Assembly: GCA_964507325.1 (NCBI GenBank)
Contig: CAZDQL010000052.1
Span: 1 to 45,463 of the forward strand
Reading direction: 5' to 3'
DNA: 45,463 nucleotides
Origin: CAZDQL01 sp964507325
Lineage (GTDB): Bacteria; Planctomycetota; UBA1135; GCA-002686595
The notes beneath the pieces were generated by a model. That model was not told where the DNA came from. It saw only the letters and a list, made by a program, of their open reading frames with translations, and ran no database searches. Numbering within the stretch: the first letter of the stretch is position 1; every line of letters begins with the position of its first letter. Below, piece by piece: positions 1 through 7,697 of the stretch. A program made the position numbers and the translations under genes.

Positions 1-1
1 C

Positions 2-592
2 GACCCCACCGGTCAGTTCGTCTACGTCTCGATCCTCGGCACGAGCGCGAACAGCATCTCGACCTACGCGGTGCTGGACGGGACCTTCCAGGCGCCCCCC
101 CTCGAGGCGGCCGCCCCCGGTGGTCCGGGGCGGGTCCGCTTCGCCCCCGACGGGGCACGGGCCTACGTTCCGCTGGAGAGCTCCCGCCTCCTGGTGCCCT
201 ACCTGATCGACTCCCAGACGGGGGGACTGAGCGTCCTCGCCGAGGGAGCGGAGGGAACGCTCTCGTCGCCGGCGGCGGTCGCGCTGCACCCCGGTGGCGG
301 TCTGGCCTTCGCAGCCCTGCCCGGCGAGCCGCAGGAGGCGGGGCAGATCGGCCGCTTCGCCGTGGACACCGCCAGCGGGGCCCTGAGCTATCTGGGAGAG
401 AAGGTAGAGGGTCTGGCCCCCGCCGCTCTCGCAGTCGGACCCTCCGGGCGCTTTCTGTACGTGGCGAATGGCGGCGGGGACGACGTGAGCGTGTTCGCGA
501 TCGACGAGCAGGAGGGCGAGCTGACACTGGTGGGGTACGCTGCGGCGGGACTCTCACCGAGTGACTTGGTGGTAACCGCGAAGGTGGAGTAG
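2..592 (+). CDS. Secreted beta-propeller (lactonase-like) protein, 5' end cut by window edge
   Basis: The frame is open from base 2, so the gene starts outside the window; the first ATG (71) is internal. The visible 196 residues hold about four propeller blades, each with a motif like DPTGQFVYVS, APDGARAYVP or GPSGRFLYVAN followed by a partner strand such as DDVSVFAID. This is the pattern of the 6-phosphogluconolactonase-like (PF10282) seven-bladed propellers, which in environmental bacteria are usually exported and of unknown substrate. The C-terminus (LYVANGGGDDVSVFAID, then ...KVE stop) closely resembles the end of the lipoprotein encoded at 2481-4823, so the two are paralogues with a transferase gene between them. 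A hairpin at 603-632 follows the stop. Enzymatic lactonase activity cannot be inferred; a structural or binding role is equally possible. Confidence 0.85.
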   Translation, partial: DPTGQFVYVSILGTSANSISTYAVLDGTFQAPPLEAAAPGGPGRVRFAPDGARAYVPLESSRLLVPYLIDSQTGGLSVLAEGAEGTLSSPAAVALHPGGGLAFAALPGEPQEAGQIGRFAVDTASGALSYLGEKVEGLAPAALAVGPSGRFLYVANGGGDDVSVFAIDEQEGELTLVGYAAAGLSPSDLVVTAKVE

Positions 593-602
593 AAGGGGAT
601 CG

Positions 603-632
603 CGGGAGGCATCGATCCCGAGGGGCCTCCCG
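603..632 (+). terminator. Hairpin after the first propeller gene
   Basis: An 8-bp perfect stem, cgggaggc (603-610) with gcctcccg (625-632), and a 14-nt loop, 10 nt after the stop codon. There is no T-run, so it may be a weak or Rho-assisted terminator, or simply an mRNA 3' stabiliser. Confidence 0.4.
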
Positions 633-662
633 GATCGCCCCGAGCACCTTCCCACACCGCCC

Positions 663-2324
663 ATGCCCCCCACCCGCCCCACCGGCCACCCCTTCGCCAC
701 CCGCAGCGAGGTGATCGCCCGCCACGGCATGGCGGCCACCAGCCAACCGCTGGCCACCCAGGTCGCGCTGGACCTGCTCAAGGCGGGGGGCAGCGCCGTG
801 GACGCCGCCATCGGAGCGAACGCCCTCCTGGGTCTCGTCGAACCGACGGGGTGCGGCCTCGGCGGGGACCTCTTCGCCATCGTCTGGGACCCCGAGCAGC
901 GCGAGCCGGTGGGCTTGAACGCGAGCGGTCGCTCCCCGCGCGCCCTGACCTTGGAGGAGCTCACCGGTCGCGGCCTGCGCTCCATCCCCCCCCACGGACC
1001 CCTGCCCGTGAGCGTCCCCGGCTGCGTCGACGGGTGGACGATGCTGCACGGGCGCTTCGGAAGGCTCTCCCTGCGAGAGGTCCTGGCCCCGGCGATCGGC
1101 TACGCCCGGGAGGGGGCTCCGATCAGCGAGGTGATCGCCCACCACTGGGCGCGCGACGTGCGCGCGCTGGGGGACCAGGCGGGCTTCCTCGAGGTCTTCG
1201 CCCCCGGGGGTCGCGCCCCCGAGAAGGGGGAGCTCTTCGCGAATCCACGCCTGGCGGCGACCCTGGAGGCGATCGCCGAGGGGGGGCGCGAGGCCTTCTA
1301 CGCGGGGGAGCGCGCCCGGGCCATGGCCGACCACGTGCGCGCCCAAGGCGGCTTCCTCGCCTACGAAGACCTGGCCGAGCACCGCGGCGAATGGGTCGCG
1401 CCCCTGTCGGTGGATTACCGCGGCCACACCGTCTGGGAGTTGCCGCCCAACGGCCAGGGGCTGGCGGCTCTCGAGATGCTGCGCCTCCTGGAGGGTTTCG
1501 ACCTGGCGGGTATGGGGTTCGGCAGCGCCGACTACGCGCACCTCCTGGTGGAGACGAAGAAGCTGGCCTTCGAGGACCGCGCCCGCTACTACGCCGACCC
1601 CACCTTCGCCGAGGTGCCCGTAGAGGAGTTGCTCTCGAAGCAATACGCCGACTCGCGCCGCGACCTGATCGACCTGCGCCGCGCCCTGAGTCACGCCCCG
1701 GCGGGCGATCCACTGCGGATCCCACGGGCGGTCGACGAGGGGGACACGGTCTACCTGACCGTGGCGGACGGGGAGGGCTCGCTGGTCTCCCTGATCCAGA
1801 GCAACTTCCGCGGCATGGGCTCGGGCGTGACCCCCGCCGACCTCGGCTTCGTGCTGCAGGACCGCGGCCAACTCTTCGCCCTCGAGCCGGGCCACCCGAA
1901 CGTCTACGCCCCGGGGAAACGCCCCTTCCACACCATCATGCCCGGTTTCGTCTCCGTCGGAGACGCGCCACTGCTCTCCTTCGGGGTCATGGGGGGCGCG
2001 CTGCAGCCTCCGGGGCAGGTCCAGATCCTGGTCAACACGATCGACTTCGGGATGAACGTCCAGGAGGCGGGGGACGCGCCGCGCATCGTGCACGTGGGCT
2101 CCTCCCAGCCCACGGGGGAGCGCATGACCGACGGAGGGGGGGTCTTCGTCGAGCCGGGCTACGGCCCACGGCCCGTGCTCCAGGAGCTGCGCTCCCGCGG
2201 ACATCGCCTGCTGGCGCGGACGGGCGAGTTGGGGGGCTACCAGGGGATCCGCTGGGATCCCGAGCACGGGGTCTTCCTGGGCGCTTCGGAGAGCCGCAAG
2301 GACGGTCAGGCGGCGGGATACTGA
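663..2324 (+). CDS. Gamma-glutamyltransferase-family (Ntn-hydrolase) protein, YwrD-like
   Basis: 553 residues, typical of gamma-glutamyltransferases. These proenzymes cleave themselves before a Thr that becomes the nucleophile for transferring or hydrolysing gamma-glutamyl groups (for example from glutathione). The N-terminal half shows the family signature of alternating small residues (GGSAVDAAIGANALLGLVEP, GCGLGGDLF). The cleavage site is EGDTVYLTVADGEGSLVS, with the candidate nucleophile Thr362, followed by a glycine-rich SNFRGMGSG. No signal peptide is visible at MPPTRPTGHPFATRSEV, so it is probably cytoplasmic like the YwrD subgroup, unlike periplasmic Ggt. It sits between two paralogous beta-propeller genes on the same strand, 71 bp after the first. 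Substrate is unknown; cephalosporin/glutaryl acylase-like activity is the main alternative. Confidence 0.88.
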   Translation: MPPTRPTGHPFATRSEVIARHGMAATSQPLATQVALDLLKAGGSAVDAAIGANALLGLVEPTGCGLGGDLFAIVWDPEQREPVGLNASGRSPRALTLEELTGRGLRSIPPHGPLPVSVPGCVDGWTMLHGRFGRLSLREVLAPAIGYAREGAPISEVIAHHWARDVRALGDQAGFLEVFAPGGRAPEKGELFANPRLAATLEAIAEGGREAFYAGERARAMADHVRAQGGFLAYEDLAEHRGEWVAPLSVDYRGHTVWELPPNGQGLAALEMLRLLEGFDLAGMGFGSADYAHLLVETKKLAFEDRARYYADPTFAEVPVEELLSKQYADSRRDLIDLRRALSHAPAGDPLRIPRAVDEGDTVYLTVADGEGSLVSLIQSNFRGMGSGVTPADLGFVLQDRGQLFALEPGHPNVYAPGKRPFHTIMPGFVSVGDAPLLSFGVMGGALQPPGQVQILVNTIDFGMNVQEAGDAPRIVHVGSSQPTGERMTDGGGVFVEPGYGPRPVLQELRSRGHRLLARTGELGGYQGIRWDPEHGVFLGASESRKDGQAAGY

Positions 2325-2480
2325 CGGATACGGTATCCTGCGGTTCCGACTCTGCCCCTGTTCGAGACGGATTCGATCCGTAGGAATAGACGCCCGAAAC
2401 GCACCTGATTCCGGGCCTCACTACCGTGTACCAATTCGCGCTCAGCGCGAAGAACCGGTCGGAAGGTCCAACCCGTCGCC
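2325..2480. promoter_or_regulatory. 156-bp intergenic region with three short perfect dyads
   Basis: The gap between the transferase and the lipoprotein gene contains three perfect inverted repeats: ggatacggtatcc (2326-2338), acggattcgatccgt (2367-2381) and ttcgcgctcagcgcgaa (2435-2451; 8-bp arms). The first lies directly after the stop codon, and the last is 29 bp before the next ATG. They could be a terminator plus operator sites; no clear sigma-70 promoter is visible. Confidence 0.35.
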
Positions 2481-4823
2481 ATGGCAATCCGACATCGCCT
2501 TTACCTGCTGCTCGTCCCCGCGCTGCTCGTCGCCTGTGGCGGCTCCTCCGGCTCGTCGTCGAGCGCCCCCAGTGGACTGACCTACGGAGCCCGCTTCATC
2601 GCCTTCCTCCTGGGCGGGGCGGCCGATCCCCTGGTGCCCAAGTTCCAGGGCGACGTCACGAGTTGGACCGTGGCGCCGCCTCTTCCGGCGGGTCTTTCGC
2701 TGAGCGCGAACAACGGGACCATCTCGGGCACGCCGACGGTGGTGGAGCTCGAGGCGACCTACACCGTGACCGCTACCAACGGGCAGGGCAGCGACACCGT
2801 CGAGCTGGAGCTGCGCGTGGTGGAGCCGGCGGTGCTGGCGCTGACGGCGAGCTCGGATGGATCCCTGTCGGCGTTCTCCGTCGATGCCGCTGACGGTGTG
2901 CTCACCCCGCAGGACTTCGCCAGCGACGCCGCCAGCACGGGCACCCCCCAGGCTCCGGTCGCTCACCCCTCCGGCACGGTGGCCTTCGTGCCGAACTTCA
3001 AGGGCGGCGCCACCCCTGGAGACGTGTCGACCTTCGTGGTGGACGCCGACGGCCGCCTGCAGGCGCAGGTCCCCACGGCGGTGGCCATCGGTCCCCACCG
3101 CATGGTCGTGCATCCCGACGGTGAGGCCGCCTACGTGACCAATGCCGGTTCGGACGTGCTGCACGCCTTCAGCGTGGATCCCCAGACCGGAGCCCTGACC
3201 CCCTTTGCCACCGCCACGGTGGCCACGGGAGCGGGCCCCCTGTCCCTCCTCCTGCACCCCGCGGGGGACTTCGCGTACGTCGGCAACGAGCAGGCGGCCT
3301 CCCTCTCCATCGTGACCCTCGACGGGACGACCGGGGAGCCCCTCGGTCCCGCTCAGGAGTTCTCGTTGAACAGCGCGGTCCCCAGCGACCTGGCGATCAG
3401 CCCCGACGGTGAGCTGCTCATCGTCGCCATCGAGAACTACGACCTCTTGGTGGTCTTCACGATCGACCAGGGCACCGGAGACCTGAGCATCGTGGGATCG
3501 ACCGCCACCAGTGCAGCCCCCACCGCGCTGGCCGCGCACCCCTTCGGTGAGGCCTTGCTGGTCGCCCACCGGGACAGTGGGACGGTCAGCGCCTACAGCC
3601 TCGACCCGCAGACCGGCGCCCTGGCCGAGACGGACACGCTGGCGCTGGGGGCCGATCCCGAAGCGATCTCCATCGACGACGCCGGCGCTTTCGCCTACGT
3701 GGCCATGAGCGGGGAGCACGAGTTGGCGGTTCTCGACCTGTCCGATCCCCTGCACCCTCAGGAGTGCGGCCGGATCCGCACTCGCACGGACCCCACCGGC
3801 ACCGCCTTGCTCTCCGGGATCGCCCCGGTGCGCCCGCGCGCCCACGCCCTGTACGCCGTCAACCGGGAGGATGGGAGCGTGTCGACCTACTCCGTCGAAC
3901 CGACGGGGGGAACGCTGACCGAGATCGGATCCGCCGTCCTGGCCGGGAGCACGCCAGCCGCCCTGGCGGTCGACCCCTTGGCCCGCTACGTGTGGGTCGC
4001 TTCCCCGGGGGACGACACGGTCATCACCTTCGAGGTCGACGACCAGACGGAAGGCCTGACTCAGGTCGGCCTGCCCTTGGCCGTCGCGATCGATCCGGCG
4101 GGGATCGCAGTCGATCCCGCGGGGCGTCAGGTCTTCGTCACCCGCGCGGGCAGCGACCGGGTGAGCTCCTTCTCCGTCGACCAGGGCACGGGAGCCCTGA
4201 CGGCGGTCGACGCAGTCGACACCGGCGACGAACCGGGAGCGGTGGCCGTGGACCCCACGGGGCGCTTCGTGTACGTGGCCAGCGAAGCGGCGGACGAGAT
4301 CGCCGTCTTCCGCGTGGTGGACGGCGTCTTCACCCAGTCCCTCGCCGTCGCGTCCGCCCCCGGCGCACCTTGCGCCCTGCGCTTCTCCGCCGACGGCTCT
4401 CTGCTCTACGTCGCGCTGCGCACGGCCAACTTCGTGCTGCCCTACGCGGTCGACCCGGTCACGGGCGCACTCACTCCCCAGGTTCCGGGAGCGCAGGCCG
4501 ATGACTCCCCCCGTGCGATGCAGCCCAACCCGCGCAAACCGCGAGCCTACGCCGCCCTGGCGCTGCCGGGGGACGGGGGCCTGGGCGTGTACGCGCTGGA
4601 CGAGGAGGGGAATCCCACCTTCCTCGAAGCCCTGACCGGCAGCGGGCTGAAGCCGGTCGACGTGGCCATCGACCCGGGGGGAGCCTTCCTCTACGTGGCC
4701 AACGAGGAGGGGGACGACGTCACCCGCTTCACCCTCGACGGGGCGGGGGACGCCGCCCAGGCGGGGGCCACGCCCGCCGGGGACGGACCGATCGCCCTGG
4801 GGCTCCTGTCGAGGGTCGAGTAG
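2481..4823 (+). CDS. Lipoprotein with Ig-like domain and double beta-propeller
   Basis: 780 residues. The N-terminus (MAIRHRLYLLLVPALLVAC) is a lipoprotein signal with lipobox LVAC; Cys19 would be lipidated, followed by a Gly/Ser-rich linker. Residues about 33-112 form a putative-Ig (He_PIG/cadherin-like) domain with the hallmark GLSLSANNGTISGTPT. The rest is made of about thirteen repeats of the type HPDGEAAYVTN, DPTGRFVYVA, DPGGAFLYVANEEGDD, enough for two seven-bladed propellers of the lactonase-like (PF10282) type. It is probably anchored in a membrane and exposed to periplasm or surface, perhaps as a binding scaffold. The C-terminus is paralogous to the gene at the left edge. The codon after the stop is only 34 bp from the acyl-CoA synthetase-like gene. 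The opposite strand is open for 2.4 kb but that is a high-GC shadow. Confidence 0.88.
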   Translation: MAIRHRLYLLLVPALLVACGGSSGSSSSAPSGLTYGARFIAFLLGGAADPLVPKFQGDVTSWTVAPPLPAGLSLSANNGTISGTPTVVELEATYTVTATNGQGSDTVELELRVVEPAVLALTASSDGSLSAFSVDAADGVLTPQDFASDAASTGTPQAPVAHPSGTVAFVPNFKGGATPGDVSTFVVDADGRLQAQVPTAVAIGPHRMVVHPDGEAAYVTNAGSDVLHAFSVDPQTGALTPFATATVATGAGPLSLLLHPAGDFAYVGNEQAASLSIVTLDGTTGEPLGPAQEFSLNSAVPSDLAISPDGELLIVAIENYDLLVVFTIDQGTGDLSIVGSTATSAAPTALAAHPFGEALLVAHRDSGTVSAYSLDPQTGALAETDTLALGADPEAISIDDAGAFAYVAMSGEHELAVLDLSDPLHPQECGRIRTRTDPTGTALLSGIAPVRPRAHALYAVNREDGSVSTYSVEPTGGTLTEIGSAVLAGSTPAALAVDPLARYVWVASPGDDTVITFEVDDQTEGLTQVGLPLAVAIDPAGIAVDPAGRQVFVTRAGSDRVSSFSVDQGTGALTAVDAVDTGDEPGAVAVDPTGRFVYVASEAADEIAVFRVVDGVFTQSLAVASAPGAPCALRFSADGSLLYVALRTANFVLPYAVDPVTGALTPQVPGAQADDSPRAMQPNPRKPRAYAALALPGDGGLGVYALDEEGNPTFLEALTGSGLKPVDVAIDPGGAFLYVANEEGDDVTRFTLDGAGDAAQAGATPAGDGPIALGLLSRVE

Positions 4824-4860
4824 CCTGGGGGCGGCCGCGGCACGGGTCGCGGCTGCCGCC

Positions 4861-6114
4861 ATGGACATCTGGGCGATCCTCGAGCGCGCGCGGGAGCGCT
4901 GGCCCGATCGGGTCGGCTCGATCGACGGCAGCGCGCGGCGCAGCTACGCACGGATCGCGGAACGCGTCGCGAACGTGGCGACGGGGCTGCTGGAGCTGGG
5001 GGTGCGCCCCGGCGAGCGCGTGGCCTTCCTGGGGCGCAACTCGGCCCCCTTCTTCGAGACCTACTTCGCCACGGCGGGCCTGGGCGCGATCCTGGTGCCG
5101 CTGGACGTACGGCTCTCCGCGCAGGAGCTGGCCGAGGTGTTGGCGGACGCCGAGCCCCTGGTCCTGATCCACGACGCCGAGCTCCAGCGGCTCTGTGAGC
5201 GAGTCGCGTCCGAGGTGGGCCTCCCCCACCGCATCGTGATCGGGCCCGACGGCGCAGGCGCGCCGACCTACGGAGCCCTGAGCGCTCGCCGCGCCCCGGA
5301 CTTCGAACCGGCCAGCGTCGAGGCGGACGCAGTGGCGCAGATCTACTACGCCTGCGCGACGAGCGGCCGTCCCAAGGGGGCCATGCTCAGCCATCGCAAC
5401 GTCTGCGAGCACGCTCTGGCGGCCACCAGCGAGCTCGACCTGGCGGAGGACGACGTCTGGGCGCACGTGGCGCCGATGTTCCACGTCGCGGACGCGTGGG
5501 CCACCTTCGCCGTGACCTGGGTCGGTGGCGCACACGTCGTGGCGCCGCGCTTCGAGGCCGGCGAGGTTCTGGAGCTCTTCGAGCGCGAGGGGGTCACGAT
5601 CACCCACCTGGTGCCCCCGCTGCTGGAGCAACTGCTGAGCTCCGCGCGGGAGAGCGGTTTTTCGTCGCCTCGCTTGCGCCTGCTCCTCTCGGGGGGAGAG
5701 CCGATCGCGCCCGAGACGGTGCGCGGAGTCTTGGAGGTCTTCGGCTGCGAGTGCGTGCAGACCCACGGCATGACCGAGACCAGCCCCTACCTGACCCTGT
5801 GCACCCTGCAACCGCACCATCACCAGTGGCCCCCCGAACGCCAGCTGGCCCTGCGCTCTCGCGCCGGCCGCGCCTTCGAGACGGTGGAGCTCGAGGTGGT
5901 CGACGAGGCGGGGCAGCCCGTGCCCTTGGACGACCGCTCGGTGGGCGAGATCCGCGTGCGTGGCGAGACGGTCTCACCCGGCTACTGGCGCCGCCCCGAG
6001 GAGACCGCGGCGGTCTTCCGGGACGGTTGGCTGTACACCGGGGACCTGGCGACGATCGACGAGGAGCGCTACGTGAAGATCGTCGCCCGCAGGAGCGCCG
6101 AGAGGGGCGGCTAG
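4861..6114 (+). CDS. Truncated acyl-CoA synthetase-like (AMP-binding) protein, probably decayed
   Basis: 417 residues, versus 500-560 for the ANL family (acyl/aryl-CoA ligases that adenylate a carboxylate and then form a thioester). The large N-terminal domain is present: VRPGERVAFLGRNS near 58, HGMTETSPYL (A5) near 302 and YTGDLATID (A7) near 394. It stops at VKIVARRSAERGG, the hinge where the roughly 110-residue C-terminal lid domain with the catalytic Lys should begin. The P-loop, usually TSGTTGxPKG, reads ACATSGRPKG (164-173), so its first Gly is lost. The stop codon TAG is made from the TA target dinucleotide plus the first G of the palindromic element at 6114. I read this as a 3'-truncated remnant; partial activity in adenylation only is possible. 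The start is the ATG 38 bp after the lipoprotein gene. Confidence 0.8.
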   Translation: MDIWAILERARERWPDRVGSIDGSARRSYARIAERVANVATGLLELGVRPGERVAFLGRNSAPFFETYFATAGLGAILVPLDVRLSAQELAEVLADAEPLVLIHDAELQRLCERVASEVGLPHRIVIGPDGAGAPTYGALSARRAPDFEPASVEADAVAQIYYACATSGRPKGAMLSHRNVCEHALAATSELDLAEDDVWAHVAPMFHVADAWATFAVTWVGGAHVVAPRFEAGEVLELFEREGVTITHLVPPLLEQLLSSARESGFSSPRLRLLLSGGEPIAPETVRGVLEVFGCECVQTHGMTETSPYLTLCTLQPHHHQWPPERQLALRSRAGRAFETVELEVVDEAGQPVPLDDRSVGEIRVRGETVSPGYWRRPEETAAVFRDGWLYTGDLATIDEERYVKIVARRSAERGG

Positions 6115-6274
6115 CTGCCCGTTGAAGAACCCCCTCGGATGCGATGTGCGTAGCTGGGAGCCCTGGGCGGTGCGCGGAAACGCAGGCGAATCCGTAGATT
6201 CGGCGAGGGTTTCGCGTACCGCCCGGGGCTTCCAGATGCGTGCAGCGCGCCGAGAGGGTCTCTCAACGGGCTGC
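6114..6274. mobile_element. 161-bp near-palindromic element (MITE- or REP-pair-like) flanked by TA
   Basis: The left arm (6114-6192) and the right arm (6197-6274) are inverted copies around a 4-nt centre (CGTA). Ends are GCTGCCCGTTGA and, on the other strand, GCAGCCCGTTGA. The innermost part (GGGCGGTGCGCG against GGGCGGTACGCG, both running to GAATC) and the outer 24 bp match best; the middle needs one gap. TA lies directly outside both ends (6112-6113, 6275-6276), as expected for IS630/Tc1-type target duplication. There is no coding capacity, so any transposase would act in trans. A related single unit lies at 22031-22066. A REP/BIME-type repeat pair is the alternative. As RNA it would fold into a very long hairpin and may terminate both convergent genes. 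Confidence 0.75.
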
Positions 6275-7626
6275 TAACCCCTCTCCGGCCGACGCCAGCC
6301 GTCGATCGCCTCCGCCAGGCGGACGCGCAACTCGCCGACCTTGACGCGGTCCTGCTCCATCGAGTCCCGGTGCCGCAGGGTGACCACGTCGTCGGCCAGG
6401 GTGTCCCCGTCGATGGTGACGCAGAAGGGAGTGCCGACCTCGTCCTGCCGCCGGTAGCGGCGTCCGATGGCCCCCTTCTCGTCGTAGAAGGTGCTGAAGC
6501 GCGCCGCGCGCAGCTTGGCCTCGATCTCGCGCGCCTTGTCGGGCATGCCCTCCTTCTTGACCAACGGGAAGACCGCCACGGTGACTGGCGCGATCTCGGG
6601 GTGCAGCCGCAGCACGGTGCGCTTGTCCTTCTCGAGCTCTTCCTCCTCGTAGGAGTCGATCAGGAAGGTCAGCGCCATGCGGTTGATGCCTCCCGCGGGT
6701 TCGATGACGTAGGGGGTGTACTTCTCCTTGGTCTGGGGGTCGAAGTACAGCAGGTCGGTGCCGGAGGCCTCGGAGTGCCGCGAGAGGTCGAAGTCGGTGC
6801 GATTGGCGATCCCCTCGAGCTCCCCCCAGCCGAAGGGGTAGAGGTACTCGATATCGGAGGTGGCCTTGGCGTAGTGCGCCAGCTCGCTCGCCTCGTGGTC
6901 GCGAACGCGCAGTCGCTCCTCGTCGATCCCCAGGTCGACGTACCAGCGGTGGCGCTCGGCGCGCCAGAACTCGAACCAACGTTGGTCGTCGGCGGGGGGC
7001 ACGAAGTACTCCATCTCCGCCTGCTCGAACTCGCGCGTGCGGAAGACGAAGTTGCCGGGGGTGATCTCGTTGCGGAAGGACTTGCCGATCTGGGCGATCC
7101 CGAAGGGGGGCTTGAGGCGTGCCGACTCCATCACGTTCCTGAAGTTCAGGAAGATCCCCTGGGCGGTCTCGGGGCGCAGGTAGGCCACCGAGGCCGAGCT
7201 CTGGACCGGCCCCACGTGGGTCTGGAACATCAGGTTGAAGGCGCGCGGCTCGGTCAGCTCCCCTTCGCACTCGCCGGGGCGCTTGCTGGGCTTCTCGGGG
7301 CAGCGGGCGTCCTCCAGGGCGTCGGCCCGGAAGCGCCCCTTGCAGCGCTTGCAGTCGACCATCGGGTCGCTGAAGCCACCCACGTGGCCGGAGGTGACCC
7401 ACACCTCGGGATTCTGGATGATGGCGGAGTCGAGCCCCACCACGTCGTTGCGTTCGGTGACCACCCGCGCCCACCAGGCGTCCCGGACCCGGCGCAGCAG
7501 CTCGACCCCCAAAGGGCCGTAGTCGTAGGTGTTGCCGATGCCCCCGTAGATCTCGGAGGCGGGGAACACGAACCCCTTGCGCTTGCAGAGGGAGACGATC
7601 TTGTCCATCAAGTCGGGTTGAGCCAT
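6274..7626 (-). CDS. glyQS: Glycyl-tRNA synthetase, alpha2 class II type
   Basis: 450 residues. Charges tRNA-Gly with glycine in the cytoplasm. This is the eukaryote/archaea/Thermus-like homodimeric form, not the bacterial GlyQ+GlyS tetramer. Visible features: motif 1 region YGGIGNTYDYGPLG near 27-40; a zinc-type insertion DCKRCKGRFRAD and later CPEK near 92-120; motif 2 with FRNEITPGNFVFRTREFEQ; motif 3 EPAGGINRMALTFL with its Arg; and a C-terminal anticodon-binding domain (PVTVAVFPLVKKEG onward). The stop codon TAG (minus strand) is formed by TA plus the first G of the 161-bp element, so the last residue or two may have been set by that insertion. The ATG start is preceded on the minus strand by TAGACT 10 nt upstream and no Shine-Dalgarno. 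It is divergent from mqnC. Confidence 0.95.
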   Translation of the reverse strand: MAQPDLMDKIVSLCKRKGFVFPASEIYGGIGNTYDYGPLGVELLRRVRDAWWARVVTERNDVVGLDSAIIQNPEVWVTSGHVGGFSDPMVDCKRCKGRFRADALEDARCPEKPSKRPGECEGELTEPRAFNLMFQTHVGPVQSSASVAYLRPETAQGIFLNFRNVMESARLKPPFGIAQIGKSFRNEITPGNFVFRTREFEQAEMEYFVPPADDQRWFEFWRAERHRWYVDLGIDEERLRVRDHEASELAHYAKATSDIEYLYPFGWGELEGIANRTDFDLSRHSEASGTDLLYFDPQTKEKYTPYVIEPAGGINRMALTFLIDSYEEEELEKDKRTVLRLHPEIAPVTVAVFPLVKKEGMPDKAREIEAKLRAARFSTFYDEKGAIGRRYRRQDEVGTPFCVTIDGDTLADDVVTLRHRDSMEQDRVKVGELRVRLAEAIDGWRRPERG

Positions 7627-7697
7627 GGCGGGCGGGAGTCTATCCAGCCCTCCAACGGGGGACCACGCAGGACGGAAAAAGTGTCTAATCCCCGGTC
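7627..7697. promoter_or_regulatory. Divergent promoter region of glyQS and mqnC
   Basis: A 71-bp gap between divergent genes. On the plus strand TCTAAT (7684-7689) ends 8 nt before the mqnC ATG. On the minus strand TAGACT (7642 to 7637) ends 10 nt before the glyQS ATG. Both look like -10 hexamers placed so that the mRNA would begin at or just before the start codon. No convincing -35 or Shine-Dalgarno is present. Confidence 0.45.

Noticed and set aside
2442..4868. An 808-codon open frame on the minus strand opposite the lipoprotein gene
   Set aside because: It is the shadow of the high-GC propeller gene, of low-complexity Gly/Arg/Val composition, with no signal or domain.
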